Origin: Echinometra lucunter
Lineage: Eukaryota > Echinodermata > Echinoidea > Camarodonta > Echinometridae
DNA: 64,000 nt
Assembly: GCA_029962745.1 (NCBI GenBank)
Contig: CM057151.1
Location: 4,033,262-4,097,261 of the forward strand
Direction of reading: 5' to 3'
Shown: one piece after another, positions 1 to 11,900 of the stretch
Numbering within the stretch: the first letter of the stretch is position 1
How the letters are laid out: each line of letters starts with the position of its first letter
The notes under the pieces: model-generated
Told to the model about the DNA's origin: nothing
Seen by the model: only the letters and a program-made list of their open reading frames with translations
Databases searched by the model: none
Position numbers and translations under genes: made by a program

Positions 1-117
1 CTGATTGACTGCATAATTGAAATTAAAGTAGTACATGTGAATTGATGAACTGTAATGTAACCTCCATAGAAGTCTGCCTCTCTTAGTTTTCTCTAAAACT
101 TTTTATGCCTGTTTCAG

Positions 118-3100
118 TTTGACTGCACCAACACGCTGAATGACCAGCAGCTTGAGAATGTGACAGTACAGATGGAAACCGCTGAAGCATTTGAAGTCCA
201 GGCTTACATTCCTGCTCCTGTCCTCAAGTACAATCAGCCAGGCACAACATACACAGTGGTGCAAATGCCAGAAGACACCTCTGATGGTAAGTAGTCAAGA
301 TGTCCTTCAGAATGCACTTTGCTGCGGGACAATACTTTGATGATACCCACCAAATGGATTACATTATCTGTGTTAATATGTATTCTCTCGTTGGAGATAT
401 GAGTTCTGGAGTCAGAAGATCGTTAGTTTGGCATGGAAGGGTATGAGTTAATGATCCTTTGGTTCGAAACAGACAATACTCTAGTCATGAAGCAAGAAAT
501 ACAATATGCCATTTCAGCGAAACTTTTACGAGAAGAATCATCGTAAAAGTAATCACTTTACCATAACAAAGGCAATACAAACTTATTATCGGTGCGTGAT
601 TTTATTTCATATTTTTATTTTTTGTTTTTTTGTAGTATCTGGAGCATTTAGTAACACACTGAAGTTCACTGTGAAGGATTGTGATCCTAACACTGGAGAA
701 CCTGATGAGGAGGGTTATGAAGACGAATATGTGGTGAGTACAATCACTTCTCTTTAAAACCCACTGCACACTGTACAATCCGACTGCGACCCGATATTCA
801 AAAAAATGGAGTTTTGAATTAAATACGAAAGTTTAAACAAGTAAAATTATCTTATTTGAAGTTAGGACTAATGATAGGAATACTAAAATCGAAATTTGGT
901 TAACTGCAAGTCGGAGTAAAGGCCGAATCAGCTTCAAATCATAGCCGATCACAAGATTGCTATGACGTCACTATGATTCGGAATTGAGTTCACTTTTATT
1001 CCTACAGGGAGGCTAACAATAGCCTGGAATTTCGAATATAATATTCATATGACTATTTACTACTTTGATCGTTAAGATGTTGTATGTTTGATGTTCTTAT
1101 CAAATGCTATAAGAAATTTCTAAAAATCGGATCGCAGATGAATCCTGTAGTGTGTGGTGGGCTCAAGTCTATTAGAAATGAGTATTTGGAATTTGGTTTA
1201 GGTAGATTTCAGAAAAATAGTTTATAAAAAAAAAACTGGTTTTTCAAAATAGATCTGATAATTAGAAAAGTGTATGTAGAAGTGAATTGGTTCTCTTTGC
1301 TTTAAGAACTAGAACTTACAGCATAGCACAATCTAGGCTAATCTGAGAGTAATTTCAAAATAGTATGTATTTGTAAACACAGCCAAGTATACAGCATAGT
1401 AAGTAGTTCAATTTTCTTGTTTGATCTCTAGTTGAAATATATCATGTACTTTTATGTAATATTTTATTTTCAGTTGGAGGATATCGAGATTGCCTTATCA
1501 GATCACATGCAGAGAGTACTTAAACCCAACTTCATGGCATCTTGGGAAGAGGTAGGAGAGGACTATGAGATGGAGGAAACCTATGGCCTCTCATCCAAGA
1601 GTCTTGAAGGTAAGAACAAACCTAGGATCACAGTAGGGAGTGAAATGAAATATTGACTGCGTAGATAAATGGAAGGATCACATTACGTAGTTAAATTAGA
1701 TTTTGACTATGTAGATTAATCAAAGGATCACAGTACATAGTCAAATTAAATTTTGACTGCGTAGATTAATCAAAGGATCACAGTACATAGTCAAATGAAA
1801 TATTGACTGTGTAGATTAATCAAAGGATCACAGTACATAGTCAAATGAAATATTGACTTTGTAGAGACACCCTAGGTTTCTTGTCAGTGGTATAATAGCC
1901 CCATATTACAGGCACTCAATATAGGCAAACAAACAAAACAATTGAAAAATTATAGATAAATAAAGACCCCCCCTAAAAAAATCAAATATTTATCGTTAGA
2001 AGGACAACATTGTAATTTCAGACTACCTGCATATATAATCAAGTGAAGCCCTGGATACTATAATCTTACCCATGCTAAGTCTTGATGCAAGTAGTCATAT
2101 TTTTATGCCTCCGCCCACCGTAGGTGGTTGCCGGAGGCATTATGTTTTCGGGTCGTCCGTCCGTCCGTCCGTCCGTCCGTCCGTCCGTCCCGTTTTCGTT
2201 CTCGCAATAACTTAAGAACCGTTTGACAGATCAACTTCAAACTTGGCTCATGTATGCATATGGGAGGGACAATGATCTGATTAGATTTTGGAGTCTCAAG
2301 GTCCAAGGTCAAGGTCATAGAGGTAATAATACACATAAAAATGGCTCGTTCTCGCGATAACTTAAGAACCATTTGACAGATTGACTTCAAACTTGGCTCA
2401 TGTATGCACATGGAAGGGACAATGATCTGATTAGATTTTGGGGTCACAAGGTCAAAGGTCAAAGGTCATAGAGGTCATTATGTACATAGAAATGGTTCGT
2501 TTTCACCATAACTCAACCATTTGACCGATCAATCTCAAACTTGGTTCATGTATGCATATGGGAGGGACAATGATCTGATTAGATTTTGGGGTCACAAGGT
2601 CCAAGGTCAAGGTCATAGAGGTAATAATACACATAAAAATGGCTCGTTCTCACGATAACTTAAGAACCATTTGACCGATCAACCTCAAACTTGGCACAGG
2701 TATGCATATGGGAGGGACAATGATCTGATTAGATTTTGGAGTCTCAAGGTCAAAGGTCATAGAGGTCATTATGTACATAGAAATGGTTTGTTCTTGTGAT
2801 AACTCAGTAACCATTTGACAGTTCAACAAACTTGGCTCATGTATGCATATGGAAAGGGCAATGCTCTCATTAGATTTGGTGGTCACAAGGTCAAAGGTCA
2901 AGGTCAATGATGTCATTGTATAAATAAAAATAAATCAACATGAAGTGCCATTTATTTCTGATTTGGTAATGGCGGAGGCATAAAGTTCGACCACGCGTGG
3001 TCGAAGATTCATCTAGTTATAATGATTATTGCATTTTGATTAGAGGTATAGAAACCAGAATAGGAAAATTCTTTTGGGAGGGTTGTCAATATTTTTTTCA

Positions 3101-3405
3101 TTTTGTGAAAAATGTAGGATGATGCTAGCGGTGCACCACCCAAACTCACTGCTCTTCTTTCTTCCCTATCCACAGAGGCTGTCAAGGAGATTGTATCCTT
3201 CCTTGGTATGCAACCTTGTGAGCGCTCAGACAAGGTGAGTGAAGGGAAGAGCTCTCACACCCTCTACTTGGCGGGTGTGTTCCGAGGTGGTCATGATACC
3301 TTAGTCAGAGCACGCCTTGCCCTCCAGGATACTGTCACCATGCAGATCACAGTAAGAAGCACAGATCCAGGAGTCAGTGAACTCATTGCATCATCAGTAG
3401 GTTAA
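118..3405 (+). CDS. COPG: Coatomer subunit gamma (gamma-COP), C-terminal four exons
   Basis: Gamma-COP is a subunit of the COPI coat on Golgi-derived vesicles; its C-terminal appendage binds ARF-GAP and coat accessory proteins. Coding exons bounded by AG/GT are 118-286, 636-733, 1474-1609 and 3176-3405. Phases are continuous (633 nt in total, 210 residues plus TAA). Recognisable stretches are [79 protein letters not shown] and the family-typical end ASSVG-stop. These correspond to the appendage domain. The N-terminal trunk lies left of the window, so the gene is partial here only because the window cuts it. The long third intron holds a Helitron-like repeat. Identity is very secure; paralogue assignment is not attempted, as many invertebrates have a single gene. 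Confidence 0.94.
1652..1862 (+). repeat. Tandem repeat of about 50 bp in a COPG intron
   Basis: Four to five copies of a unit beginning TTGACTGTGTAGATTAATCA start at about 1652, 1703, 1753, 1803 and 1853, so the period is 50-51 bp. The first copies are more diverged. The array starts about 40 bp downstream of the exon ending at 1609. Confidence 0.8.
2098..3016 (+). mobile_element. Helitron-like non-autonomous element (HINE/pearl type), copy 1
   Basis: The element starts TATTTTTATGCCTCCGCC, continues with a (GTCC)n microsatellite at about 2155-2190, and then carries about five tandem units of 144-153 bp; the motif GTTCTCGCGATAAC starts near 2197, 2346, 2499, 2645 and 2789. It ends with GGCGGAGGCATAAA, a perfect palindrome TTCGACCACGCGTGGTCGAA (2986-3005), and ATTCATCTAGT. 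A 3' hairpin followed by CTAG is the Helitron terminus signature. A tetranucleotide microsatellite plus tandem core is typical of HINE or pearl elements of marine invertebrates. No Rep/helicase ORF is present. The classification is inference; the structure is seen directly. Confidence 0.7.
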
Positions 3406-4620
3406 TGTCATAATGATGGAAGATGATGGTGTCCTGTACAGAATGGAATTACAAGATAAATGTCAATGTTCATACAAGAGGTATATTGGAAATGGTTAAA
3501 GAATGTACTTGAAAATTAATACTTCTTTGATAGTAAAATGCTTGGCACATAATTATGATAGAAACAAGTATATCTTGCATGTTGGTTGGGTTGTTGACAA
3601 GAACTCTCCCAATGAGAATTTTATTCTAACTTTACCTGTGAAGTATACTCACCAAACTTTCAATACACTTAACTTTAATCATAGTTTTATTTTTAAGTTC
3701 ATATGGTGTTATCTGTGTATTACCCTCTGGTTCTGTTGCCCAAGCAGAAACTACAGCCATCCATGTACATGAAAATAATGTTTTTGGAGATTAAAGTTGA
3801 TCTTGTCAACACGGATATATATGTATATTTATTCGTTTAAGAAGCAAGCAGATATTTCTGTGAGGTATTCAAGGTATCTGTGATATATTCAGTTTCTAGC
3901 CTGGATATGACTTTAGATATCAAGGTGAAACAAAAGATACACAGTCATCTACTGTATACTGCAAAAGTGCACATAAATGTACTTCAGTACATTGATGCTT
4001 TCCCCATTATTTCAATGTTATTTCTAGAAGTTGTTTTATAGAATTAACTTAATGAATATCTGTGATTTCGATGTGAGAAATTCTAAACTTCATCCAAGTT
4101 TTGGACATTTTTCAGTTTTCTTAAAATCCTATGATCAGCTCGAGGCAGTGATCAACAAATTCAACACTAAATAAAAAATACAGGAGTCCTTGAAGATCAT
4201 TCACGTGAAAATTGCAAGATTGTATGAGATTTGGCAACATGTTGGATTGTTTCTAGGGAAAGGAACTTTCATTTAAGAAACTCACAATAAGTTACAATTT
4301 TTCTTTTAAACAGGTGTTGTCTTCTTGGTTCATTCTATCTCTCTCTCCATTCAGAAATTATCCTGAGTGAACTTCAGCAATTGAATACTTTAAAAAATTA
4401 ATTACATTGTTTGGCTACCATTTGAAGTTACAAACAATCTAACCACTTTTATGTTCAAACACAATATGTTCAATCACAATTGTTTTTATATCATAGGTGT
4501 AAGAGAAATAGTGGTATTAATGCTTTATGTAAGCAGAAATTGTGTACTTTCACAATTTTTGCACAAGTAATCATGCTCCAATAAAGTCTGGTCTAAACAA
4601 AAAAATCTAGTCGTGTGAGC
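3406..4620 (+). other. COPG 3' untranslated region
   Basis: This AT-rich stretch follows the COPG stop and contains no conserved ORF. An AATAAA polyadenylation signal at 4580-4585 is followed by an A-rich stretch, which is a plausible transcript end. The exact cleavage point is inferred. Confidence 0.6.
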
Positions 4621-4755
4621 TTGTGGTCTGTGAGCATACCATTTTGTGTGCATCTTTGCATTTGTGTAGGTAAGTGTGTATGTATGTGTATTGGAGGACT
4701 TTAATATATATATATATCCGGGTAATTAAAAACGTTCATGGAAACCAAACAAATA

Positions 4756-4925
4756 CAGTGGAACCTCGTTATAAAGAACACTGTTATGTAACAAACTCAT
4801 TAAAACAAGGTAATGTAGCGGGTCCCACTTCTTTGTACTTTGTTTTTTAGCCCTGATATACAAAGTTTCGATATTAAGAGGTAATTTCATTGGTCCAGAG
4901 GAGTCTGTTATAACGAGGTTGCCTG
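4756..4925. mobile_element. Tc1/mariner (pogo/Tigger-like) MITE
   Basis: The 170-bp sequence has terminal inverted repeats. The left end is CAGTGGAACCTCGTTATAA and the right end, reverse-complemented, is CAGGCAACCTCGTTATAA. It is flanked by TA on both sides (4754-4755 and 4926-4927), the mariner target duplication. It has no coding capacity. It lies in the convergent interval between the COPG and SLC37-like 3' ends. Confidence 0.75.
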
Positions 4926-4929
4926 TACT

Positions 4930-6308
4930 TAATTATAAAGCAAGTTTTGGTGTAGACTGATTGGAAAAATGCTGCATCAAAAGATGGACAGGACGATTTC
5001 TTTTACTATTCTGGAATAGTTTATTATAAAGCAACTCCATTATACACATTCATGTATTGGGATTTGTTTATAAATTTTTCAAGAAACATGTGATTATCAC
5101 AAACATGCACTTCTATTCTTCATAGAAAATAATAAATATGTTTAATTTGCAGTTATAAATTGGATTTCAAATTTTCAATACATATTAAATAAATATAACA
5201 ACAATGCATGACTTGAAAGCAAAACACAAAGTTTACACACTAACACTTAACACTAGAATGTAGTTTTATATTCCCAACACAATCAAACATGAGGTGTTTA
5301 CATAAAGTAAATTCACAGATTTACTTACGTATTTTCTATGAAGAATGTTGCAGCCTTTAGATTTTAATTTTGCCAGTACCTTGCCATTTTGCCAAATTCA
5401 GGGAAAGCCCTACAATGCTTGTTCAATTATGAAGAGGGAACCCCCTGTGATTTTTTTAGTGTTCACATACAGCACGGTAAACCATGCCACTTATGATGAT
5501 GAACTCAAATAACAGAGTTTTGCCAAAATTTGCACAAAAAAACTCATGACATCATATTTTGCACTAAATTTTTAAGGATTTGATTGGTCCACAGCTTTTG
5601 CCACCAGGAGGCAAAAAGTATGCCTCTTGCCTCAGCAGTTTTTGTTTTTTTGTTTTGTTTTTTTTGCTACCTCGTAGCCCATTCATTCACTTGTACACAC
5701 ACAAAAAATGTGGGGTTTATCACGGAGATTTGCCATGTCATATCTGAACAAGCCTTTGGGCTTGATTATGGAACACAAATACGGTTCATAGAGAGAAATA
5801 TACATGCATGACTTGGGGGGGGGGAGCAAAACTGTTTGGAGGAGCAAAACTGGCAAATGGCTCATTCACAGATCCTTACTCTGACAAATGATATGTCCAA
5901 GCATATAGAATTACAAACTTGATTTGATGGAAAGTGAAAGCCTCCATATGTACAAAATTTGAAATGAATTTTAATCAATTATGAATGAATAATTCAGCAG
6001 TGTTATCAAGAGAGTAGGTCATTAAATAAAACTGAAATTAGATCAATAGTCATTTCAAATTTCAAGGCACTTAGCTTGGAGAGTGCAAGATACATATATT
6101 TGGCACAGACATACATAATACATAAAATAAGGTATATTACTGTACATTGATAGGATTGTGTAGTGTGTCAAGAAATTTGATACGAAGGAAAGTTACTGGC
6201 ATTTTAATATTTTTTTTAAAAGAACGCTGATAAAGCCCAATAGTTCAGTGCTAATAGAAATCACTGAACCCTGCACCATTGAACTGTAAAGACAGAAGGA
6301 ATCATGTG
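4930..6308 (-). other. 3' flank or 3'UTR of the SLC37-like gene
   Basis: This non-coding interval is downstream of the minus-strand stop at 6309-6311. A reverse-strand AATAAA (TTTATT at 5020-5025) could end the transcript. It also has T-rich tracts (about 5645-5665) and a G10 run near 5815. No supported ORF is present. Confidence 0.35.
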
Positions 6309-8946
6309 TCATCTCCTTGACTGTATCATGTGACCTCGATATGTTGCCATAGCACCCAGGAGTGAGAGTCCCATCATAAGATAGAGCATGCTTTGCCAGC
6401 CAAACAGTTCAGCCACAAAACCAATGACTGGACCTTCTACAATGGTGCCTATTGTTCCTATACCTAAAATAAAAATTTTTGAAGCAGAAGACAGAAATAG
6501 AAATACTCCTAAAATATAAGGAAGGACATTTTACAAACAATGTATATCAAATGAAAGCACAGAATTTAATTTCTAAATATCTGCTTACAGATGTAACTGA
6601 TGAAAGAGAAGTTGAAATCTCAGTTTTAGAAGAAGCTAAAAAACAATAGAGACTTCTCTCCCAATACGGGAGGAATATATCAAATTACTTCCAAGTTCAC
6701 ATGTCCCTGTAATAATCATACTCAAAGTCTGAGGACAACTTTGTAGGATTAATTAAATGTAGGACTGAAATAAGTGAACAAAGATTCAAATACAATCCTA
6801 CCACTGGAATACAAATACAATACATCAAATGAACAAAAGTATTTCAAAGGGTCAGCTAGAAAGACAACAACAACAACAACAAACACTCCTTCATATTATA
6901 GAACAACATTCATAGGTGATAGAAAGAAGACAGATACTGTCAAGAAGCCAGCAGACAGTGTTTCTTACCGTTTACAAAACCAGCTACAGATGCTTGAATA
7001 TCCCTCCCTCCTTGCTCCCCTAGTGCAGAGGGTATAGACCCTGTAAGGATGGGGTCTACCCCACAATTGAATGCCCCAGCTAGCAACATGAAGGACTGGT
7101 TCAGAAACACTCCATAGCCAGTGGTTAAGTAGAAGCCAATGAAACTCAGTGCGCTGAGGAGAATACCAACACTGGTCCCTCTGAAGGCCTGGTCTTGTAA
7201 AAACCTGGTTAATGGAATAATCAAAATGAAATTGTTGGTGATGATTCACTGTTGATAAAACAAGAATATCCATGTAAAAAAGCAACAAGGCAAACTATGG
7301 CTACATGACTTCCAGAATTTCTCTCCCAAGATAGATACAGGTGTATCTTGTATTAGTTTTAGGGCTGTTTTAATAGTCCTTCCTTGGAAGTAAGATTTAC
7401 CTCCCATTATTTTCTCGAAGTCACTTGGTTGCATTTAACTAAGTACTGCAACAATAAGTACAGTTTTTCATGTTTTAATTAAAAAGCAATAAAACAAAAA
7501 TAATTCATGGAAAAGGCAGGCAGCTACATGTAACTTTGCTTGCTCCAGTTCCAATACAAGCTATTGATTACATGCAATGTATGGTTTATATGAATAAAAA
7601 TTATCAACTCAGTTTCTTCTCACCTAGTAATGGAATATCCCATTGATGCACTTCCTAAGACTCCTCCAATTTCAAATATGGTAGAATATAATCCAGCTTC
7701 TGTTTGACTGTAATGAAGCTACAAACAAATGAAAACAGAGGTCTTACTATGAACTGGTCTGTCCATGTGTGGATATTCTATACCATCCATTCTGATTACA
7801 TGTGTCAGGGGTGAGGATGGCTTTATTGTCTATCTAAAGTCTATCTTTTATGACAATCGAATATAATTAAGGTTTCAGACCAGTGGCGTGGTTGGAAGAT
7901 AAAGGATTAGACATAACAGATTTTGAGTAAAGAGGAAAAGCGCTGTCTTTTGAGAGCATGGTGATGATCTTTGTAAAGCAATGTATGTACATGTACTGCA
8001 GTATGGACTATGGTGCTTGTCAGGGGCGTAGACAGCGGGGAGGATGAGGGGTATGCGTCCCCCCCCCCCCCCCACCTCACAAGGTGGGGGGGATGACATG
8101 TACAATCATCCCCCAAGGTTTTAGGGAAGGATGTTTGCTTATGAATTAACATGTTCAGAAATGATAGGAACAGCAATCTAATGATTATCATTATAACAAC
8201 AACAATAACAACAATAATAATAATGATAATAATACTTAGTAATGTATTATTATTATTATGCTTATGATAATAATAATAGTTATCATCATCATCGTTAATG
8301 TGACTGAAATGACGATTACTATCATAACTATATCGATCATTATTCTGATTTATGTAGTTATTTATATTACTTTTGGGTAATTTCGGCACCGTCACAGTTT
8401 TTCTGAAGTGGTGTAACAAAATTTAAAAAAAAGATAAATAGCATGATGCAAATATGCAATAATGTGCGTCAGTCCATATTCTATATTCGTTTGTCACGGT
8501 GCGTATATCTTCTATTTATGTCTGTGCTTTCGGGTGCGTGTGTGGGTGCGCGTGTGCATGTGCGTGTGCGTGTATCTGTATACAAAATTGATCCTCCATT
8601 TCTCGTGAACGGCAAATCATCCCCCCCCCCCCCCCCAGGTGTAAAAACCTGTCTACGCCACTGGTGCTTGTAAAACAACGTTAATCAGGTTCAGAGCTGC
8701 ATTTTCACAGAAAGGCCTTTTCTCTATTTTCATTCAAAAGAAAAGATAAACTTCTGATAATGCTTTATAAACTTCATGCAGTGATGTAGTTATTCTAATT
8801 ACATATTGAATACAAACCTCTTGATGTAGATACAAGGGTAGCCACATGAACATACAGTATCTGACAATCTTGACACAGAATGTTGCTGTGGCTGCTTCTT
8901 TAACCATTCTGTCAGAGAGAAAGGGAGAGAGAGAGAGGGGGAGGGA

Positions 8947-8991
<45 letters not shown>

Positions 8992-11900
8992 AACAATGTG
9001 AAAAAAAAATGTATCTGAACACTGAAAATACCTTATAACTGAACCACAACGCAATGTCACATATACAACACAGGTATCTGAAATTTTCAAACTAGCAGTA
9101 CCTAAATTTACATAGAACAGTCAGCATTTATTGGTTTATTTCAAGTTGGTCTTAAATTGGTTATCTGACCTTTGCTTTGACAACAGAATCATTTCATGAA
9201 AGACAAGAGGCTTGGGTTTAGGGTTTGGATTTAAAGTTGAGTTTGGGGTTGAATTTAAGGTTTTGTCAAGGGGTGAAGTATATAGTGATCATTATCGAGA
9301 CATCAAAATACATGCCTTTCAACCAATGTATGTTGCAATCATCATTACTTGAAGAACAGAATGAGAGGAAGGAAAGAAATTACATACTTTAATGTCTAGA
9401 GGTTAATCCATGACAGAGTGTAAGATACATACGGTAATGCCCAGAGTTTAATCCATGGTAGAGTATTAGATGATGTCTTTGGATGTGGCCCTGGTAGTGC
9501 CTCTGTGTGAAGGGAAGTAAAAGTAGTTGTTAGTCATACTTATAACTAAGGACAGCTTAAAGTCTCTGCAATAGACAGATGTTCTTCTTAATTATTTTTT
9601 TCCCAAAAAACTAAAGAATATGCCATTTTTGCATTGCTCTTTTATCTCTTTCTCTTCTTGAAATGTTCTTGAGCAATCATCTTGGATGGCTTTTCATATT
9701 CCGATTGTTTCCACTTGGTCTGTATTAGTCTGTAAAATAAATTAAGAGAAAGAAAAATATGATTTAAATCTAAATTTGATTTACCCTGAATATTTTCTAT
9801 TTTGACCACCATGATTACCTAATGCTTAAATTGATTCTCTTACCTTGTGCTATTTCAGTGAGAGGTATCCCTATTGGAGGCTCGGTGAGCATCAAAACCA
9901 CTAGGATACCAACAAAACCCTGCAGTGCAGTGACAGAGATTTTAGAAGAGGGAGGAGAGGGAGGGATTGGAAGTAAGGGAGAGATGGAAACAGAAAGAAA
10001 GAGAAAGAGAGAGAGAGAGAGAGGGAGGGGAAATAAAAAAAAAAATTATGTCATAAAGGCAGGGCAAATAGAGGCAAAGAAAGTTAAAGAGAGAAAGAGA
10101 CAGACAGAGAGATGGAGATGGATACAGAGGAAAAGGGAGAAAGATAAGTACAAGGATGGAAGCAACTGCAATTAATCTCTGAGTGTAAAACAAAGTCTAT
10201 GAATGCACCATATCCCTCATAGGATCTTAGTGTGTACTTCTATAGTCATGAACTTCAGAAAATAAAAAATACAAAATAAAAATAGTTTTAATATACTCTT
10301 CATTATTTCATTGAACAATTATTAAATGAAGGAATCTTTCCATTTTCCTCTTTGTGTGAAAGTCTGGCAATATCAAGATTAAGCTAACGCAAATGATCAG
10401 ACAATCCTTTAAACTCACTTCATTTTGATACATACACCCAATTATAATATGTAATAATATTGCTTAATTGTATGTGTCTACTTTCTTGACTAAATTTCCC
10501 TTTTGTATTCTTTTTTTAATTATGTAAGAGGTATTGTTCAGTTCAGTCCTTGGGCTGCGATGTGATATTTTTACAAAAGCATGATGTCTTGCATTAGATG
10601 AATTACTACCAAGAATAGAGTTGTTCTGCTTACCACAAATACTGATGGAATGAAAAAAGCCATTTGCCAGCTATATGTTGCTCTCAGGTATACCTACATA
10701 ATGATAACAAGAAAGATCACTACTGTTTTCTTGTGTTATTATTATCATATTGAAATATTTCAGATCAATTTTACTATCTATCAGGAGAGATGGAAGGGGT
10801 AAATGCATCAGATATGACAGTGGTGGATATAAACACTTCATAGATAAATCTAAGAGTGTGTTCTAGCGCTCTTTTTAAGCATACAGTACTGACGAATGCT
10901 CGAAGGCTCCCAAAGAGAACCAGTCTGGTGTGGAACAGGTAAGGTACAGTACAGTTCGGTTTGCTTTGAGCGCTCGAACACACTCATAGTCATGAAATTA
11001 ATTACCATGCATTAAACACATTACACAGCCTAAAGATATTTGGATTGACAGAGAATCAGAAGATACTCACAGCTACTGCAGTTCCAAAGATTCCACCTGC
11101 AAAGGTACATGTTCCCCAGATGCCAAACAGACTATTCCTCTGTTGGGTGGTAAAACACTGGCCTAAGATCTTAGTACAGCTAGGCCAGGCCTGGGACTAC
11201 ATCAGAAACAAGAACAATAAATATCAATAGGTAATGGCAAATAAAGGGGCATGCATTATACTGAACAGTTAATAATAATTACCACATCATCAATAATTTA
11301 CATAAATACACTGGCTTGTTCTTTCCTCCAATTCCATAAAATTTAAGAATTTTCTTTTGATGATCTATTTACACTGTATGTGTACTTACTAATCAAGAAA
11401 AAAAAATGTATATCACTTCATCTTTTCAGTAATTATACCTATGTAATGCCTTTGTATTTCTTTTCTTTCTGTTGGAAATGAATGAATATAGTTTGAATTC
11501 AAATTATTATGTAAAATAAAAAAAACCATAATCAATAATTCTATTGCACAGATTGAAGCTTGAAGTGCACATTTCATTCTGTTGTGGTTCATTACTACAC
11601 CGAAAAAAAAGGAGAAATAACTCCCTTAAGAATAACTATGGCATCTTAATACAGTGATTTTCCTAACTACCCTACTCTAAAAAACATATTTTTAAAAAAC
11701 TGAATACAGCAGAAAATACACACAGAAAGTTACAGTTATACAATCTTACATATTGTCTCTCTTATCATACCTGTGCTGCACCATTGAGAAACAGATGAAG
11801 ACATAGCATGTAAAAGTAAGGCCAATAACCAAAGGTGACCTGCAAATATATTGGAGAAAACATACATTCTTCTATCAGTGTCTGAAATTGAATAACACAA

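Noticed and set aside
2103..2916. Minus-strand open frames of 88-119 codons in the COPG intron
   Set aside because: They are repeated because the underlying element core is tandem. They have internal similarity only and lie within a non-autonomous element.
6774..7288. Plus-strand and alternate minus-strand ORFs over 6774-7288
   Set aside because: They are shadows of the real SLC37-like exon 7204-6969 in another frame.
9645..9731. Possible extra SLC37-like exon on the minus strand (TKWKQSEYEKPSKMIAQEHF)
   Set aside because: It has an acceptor-like AG but no GT donor, and its phase does not fit. Direct joining of 9844 to 9502 keeps the frame and gives a sensible protein.
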